From positions 744,001 to 808,000 of the forward strand of contig NZ_CP096883.1 in assembly GCF_023273895.1 (NCBI RefSeq): DNA of 64,000 bases, in the 5' to 3' direction. Shown piece by piece: positions 62,334 to 64,000 of this stretch. Source of the DNA: Sphingobacterium sp. PCS056 (GTDB taxonomy: Bacteria; Bacteroidota; Bacteroidia; Sphingobacteriales; Sphingobacteriaceae). Both the position numbers and the translations under genes were made by a program. The notes beneath the pieces are model-generated. The model was given only the letters and a program-made list of their open reading frames with translations, was not told where the DNA came from and made no database searches. The stretch's first letter is position 1. Each line of letters starts with the position of its first letter.

Positions 62334-63425
62334 TTAAGTTAATTTCTTTTCTAAATTTAAAATTTCCGACGCAAAGTACGCATTTTTTTCTGGATATTTC
62401 AAAACTAATTTTTTGTAAACCTCTATAGCTTTAGGATATAATCCCTGTTCAATATAAATACGAGCTAACGTTTCAGTTACCAAAGAGTATTGATCTTCCG
62501 AACTTTTACGCGCCTTATTCTCCAGATTAATCTTATCAGCAGGAGGTGGTTTTATCTGAGGATCCTCTTTGATAAATCGTTCAATCAAATGATCCGTATT
62601 TTTCTTCCCTACCTGAAAAGGAACTGTATTTTTAAATTCTTCGCTCAATTTTACTTCAGGAGACTGAAGGTGAAATATGTTCTCGCGAATTTGTTGATCC
62701 AATACCTGCGCATCAATTTTCTGTTTAAAACGCGTGACCTGCTGTTCTGCAGGTTGACCCTGATAAACTGGAGGTTTCAAAAATGGTTGATACGTCTCCG
62801 CATGATCTAAACGTGTTTTATGTAGCCACCAGAGAAAACTATAAGGCATTAGCTCATCGTCATATACACTGACACGCTCTTCATCCTTCTCTTCTGCTCC
62901 TGAAAGTAAACGCTCCTCAGGATCAATAACAGAAACCGTAGCTACTTCCACAACCTCTACTTCATCCGTATCATCCTCTCGATCAACATCACTATTTTCT
63001 AACCGAAAGAAATCATGAGCAACACCAGATTGAATCAGCGCATCCAATTCTTCCTTTCCCGTATCTTCCTTTTCCGCCTCTTCATATACATCGACCACCA
63101 GCTGATCGTCTAAAACATCCTCAACAGTATCTTCAAAAGCGATATAGTCATCCACAGACTCGATCTCATCAACCATTTCAGCAGGAGCAGCCTTATGCAA
63201 ATATTCATATAACCAATTGGGATTGGCTGCATATAATAAGGTAGAAGAAATATTATGCACCTCCCTATTTAACAAATAAAGATGTCTTTCGTACGCAAAA
63301 CGAAGAGACTGCGCATATGGAAATTTGGCAATCAAGGACAATAAATCAGATTCCGAAAGCAACAAAGGATTATTGATTGCTTGATGAAATAAGTTTATAT
63401 CTTCTGAAATTCGTTTATTTTCCAT
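62334..63425 (-). CDS. TPR-type protein between lptE and secG
   Basis: 363 aa, cytoplasmic, acidic in the middle (about 100-190, many Asp/Glu). The C-terminus (YSLVTETLARIYIEQGLYPKAIEVYKKLVLKYPEK) is one clear TPR unit; the N-terminus (LLSLIAKFPYAQSLRFAYERHLYLLN) looks like helical-repeat sequence as well. Its place between an LPS-assembly lipoprotein and SecG suggests an envelope-related job, but no function is known to me. Confidence 0.8.
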   Translation of the reverse strand: MENKRISEDINLFHQAINNPLLLSESDLLSLIAKFPYAQSLRFAYERHLYLLNREVHNISSTLLYAANPNWLYEYLHKAAPAEMVDEIESVDDYIAFEDTVEDVLDDQLVVDVYEEAEKEDTGKEELDALIQSGVAHDFFRLENSDVDREDDTDEVEVVEVATVSVIDPEERLLSGAEEKDEERVSVYDDELMPYSFLWWLHKTRLDHAETYQPFLKPPVYQGQPAEQQVTRFKQKIDAQVLDQQIRENIFHLQSPEVKLSEEFKNTVPFQVGKKNTDHLIERFIKEDPQIKPPPADKINLENKARKSSEDQYSLVTETLARIYIEQGLYPKAIEVYKKLVLKYPEKNAYFASEILNLEKKLT

Positions 63426-63436
63426 AGTTTAATCCA

Positions 63437-63958
63437 CTACCAGTTAGCAAATGCCTTATTGTACACATCTTCCGTCAACATCATAATAATTTCTTTATTC
63501 AATGTTTCCTCTTGAGCCGATTGCAATTGTCCAGAAAAATCTTTAAATCTGGTGAAAGACTGTTCAAAATTGTCCTTTTCTATGATTTTATTATGATAAC
63601 TTACTTTAATCGTTATGGAAAGACGATTTAATGCAGCACGGTCCGTTCCTGCCTCAACAGCAGCAGGACTAATGCTATAATCCGTAATAAAACCTTCAAA
63701 AGTAGCATCAGCATTATCATTGACCTGACTTAACCGCGATTGATTACGGATACGCTCTTTTAACGCCTCCGTAAAATTTTGACTTAAAGTCGGATAAACC
63801 ATTGAAGCAATATTCTCAAAGTACAATACGTTCACAGTTTTCATGCCGTCAGGGATTGATCCCCCCGTAAAACTATATTTCACACCACAACTTGTTACAA
63901 AAAATAACATCGCTATAGTCATAAAAACAGGCAACAAACTTGATTTAAGTTTCTTCAT
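63437..63958 (-). CDS. lptE: LptE-family LPS assembly lipoprotein
   Basis: 173 aa. Lipobox VTSCG (Cys about residue 24) followed by GVKYSFTGGSIPDGMKTVNVLYFEN, the start pattern of Bacteroidota LptE proteins, then an alternating alpha/beta fold. LptE plugs the LptD barrel that inserts LPS into the outer membrane. First visible gene of a minus-strand unit running to secG; upstream genes lie outside the window. Confidence 0.88.
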   Translation of the reverse strand: MKKLKSSLLPVFMTIAMLFFVTSCGVKYSFTGGSIPDGMKTVNVLYFENIASMVYPTLSQNFTEALKERIRNQSRLSQVNDNADATFEGFITDYSISPAAVEAGTDRAALNRLSITIKVSYHNKIIEKDNFEQSFTRFKDFSGQLQSAQEETLNKEIIMMLTEDVYNKAFANW

Positions 63959-64000
63959 AAACGCAATTTATAAATCTAAATTTAAGTCTTTAATTTTTCT

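Noticed and set aside
1..64000. tRNA, rRNA or CRISPR arrays
   Set aside because: Intergenic regions were read for cloverleaf-like ends and regularly spaced repeats; none seen. The two-copy repeat at 8937-8982 is too short for CRISPR.

Overview
The window looks like chromosomal DNA of a Bacteroidota, most likely of the Sphingobacteriaceae type. It is AT-rich, starts lack Shine-Dalgarno sequences, several promoters fit the TAnnTTTG consensus of this phylum, and four large TonB-dependent receptors, a FecI/FecR-like pair and the LptE - TPR - SecG - GroES - GroEL block are present. The genus is inferred from gene content only. No rRNA, tRNA or CRISPR array was seen.

Layout: 0.2-4.2 kb holds a secreted protein, a histidine kinase/response regulator pair and a PAP2 phosphatase. 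4.2-6.9 kb holds a SAM riboswitch and metE. 6.9-9.8 kb holds small proteins and ssb. 9.8-21.4 kb holds an envelope-stress-like module: an XRE regulator divergent from YbjN-like, PspA, DUF4177, NfeD/YqiJ-like and flotillin genes and a 1610-aa DUF3686/AAA ATPase, facing a TPM-domain protein. 21.5-27.7 kb holds a six-gene lipid cluster resembling E. coli ynbABCD with an SDR and a patatin added. 27.9-30.5 kb holds an ABC-F protein and trmD.

30.5-33.8 kb is a trp operon (trpE - chorismate-mutase-like gene - trpG - trpC) preceded by a classical attenuator: a 20-codon leader peptide with three consecutive Trp codons, an antiterminator and a terminator. trpD, trpF, trpB and trpA do not follow. 33.8-44.0 kb is a probable iron/siderophore uptake locus (ECF sigma, short anti-sigma, two DUF4374-type proteins, two TonB receptors, a PepSY membrane protein). 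44.2-48.3 kb holds dusB, a flippase, acylphosphatase and an amidohydrolase.

48.9-52.4 kb holds a TPP riboswitch controlling a TonB receptor (probable thiamine uptake), then dtd and a MazG-like enzyme. 52.5-55.4 kb is another TonB receptor whose terminator hairpin has been split by a 1435-bp IS3-family (IS150-group) element with an A6G frameshift site. 56.9-64.0 kb holds a secreted protein, gamma-glutamyltransferase, groEL/groES, secG, a TPR protein and lptE. The best candidates for under-described biology are the PspA-flotillin-giant-ATPase module, the extended ynb-like lipid cluster with altered active sites, and the trp attenuator on a short, chorismate-mutase-containing operon.
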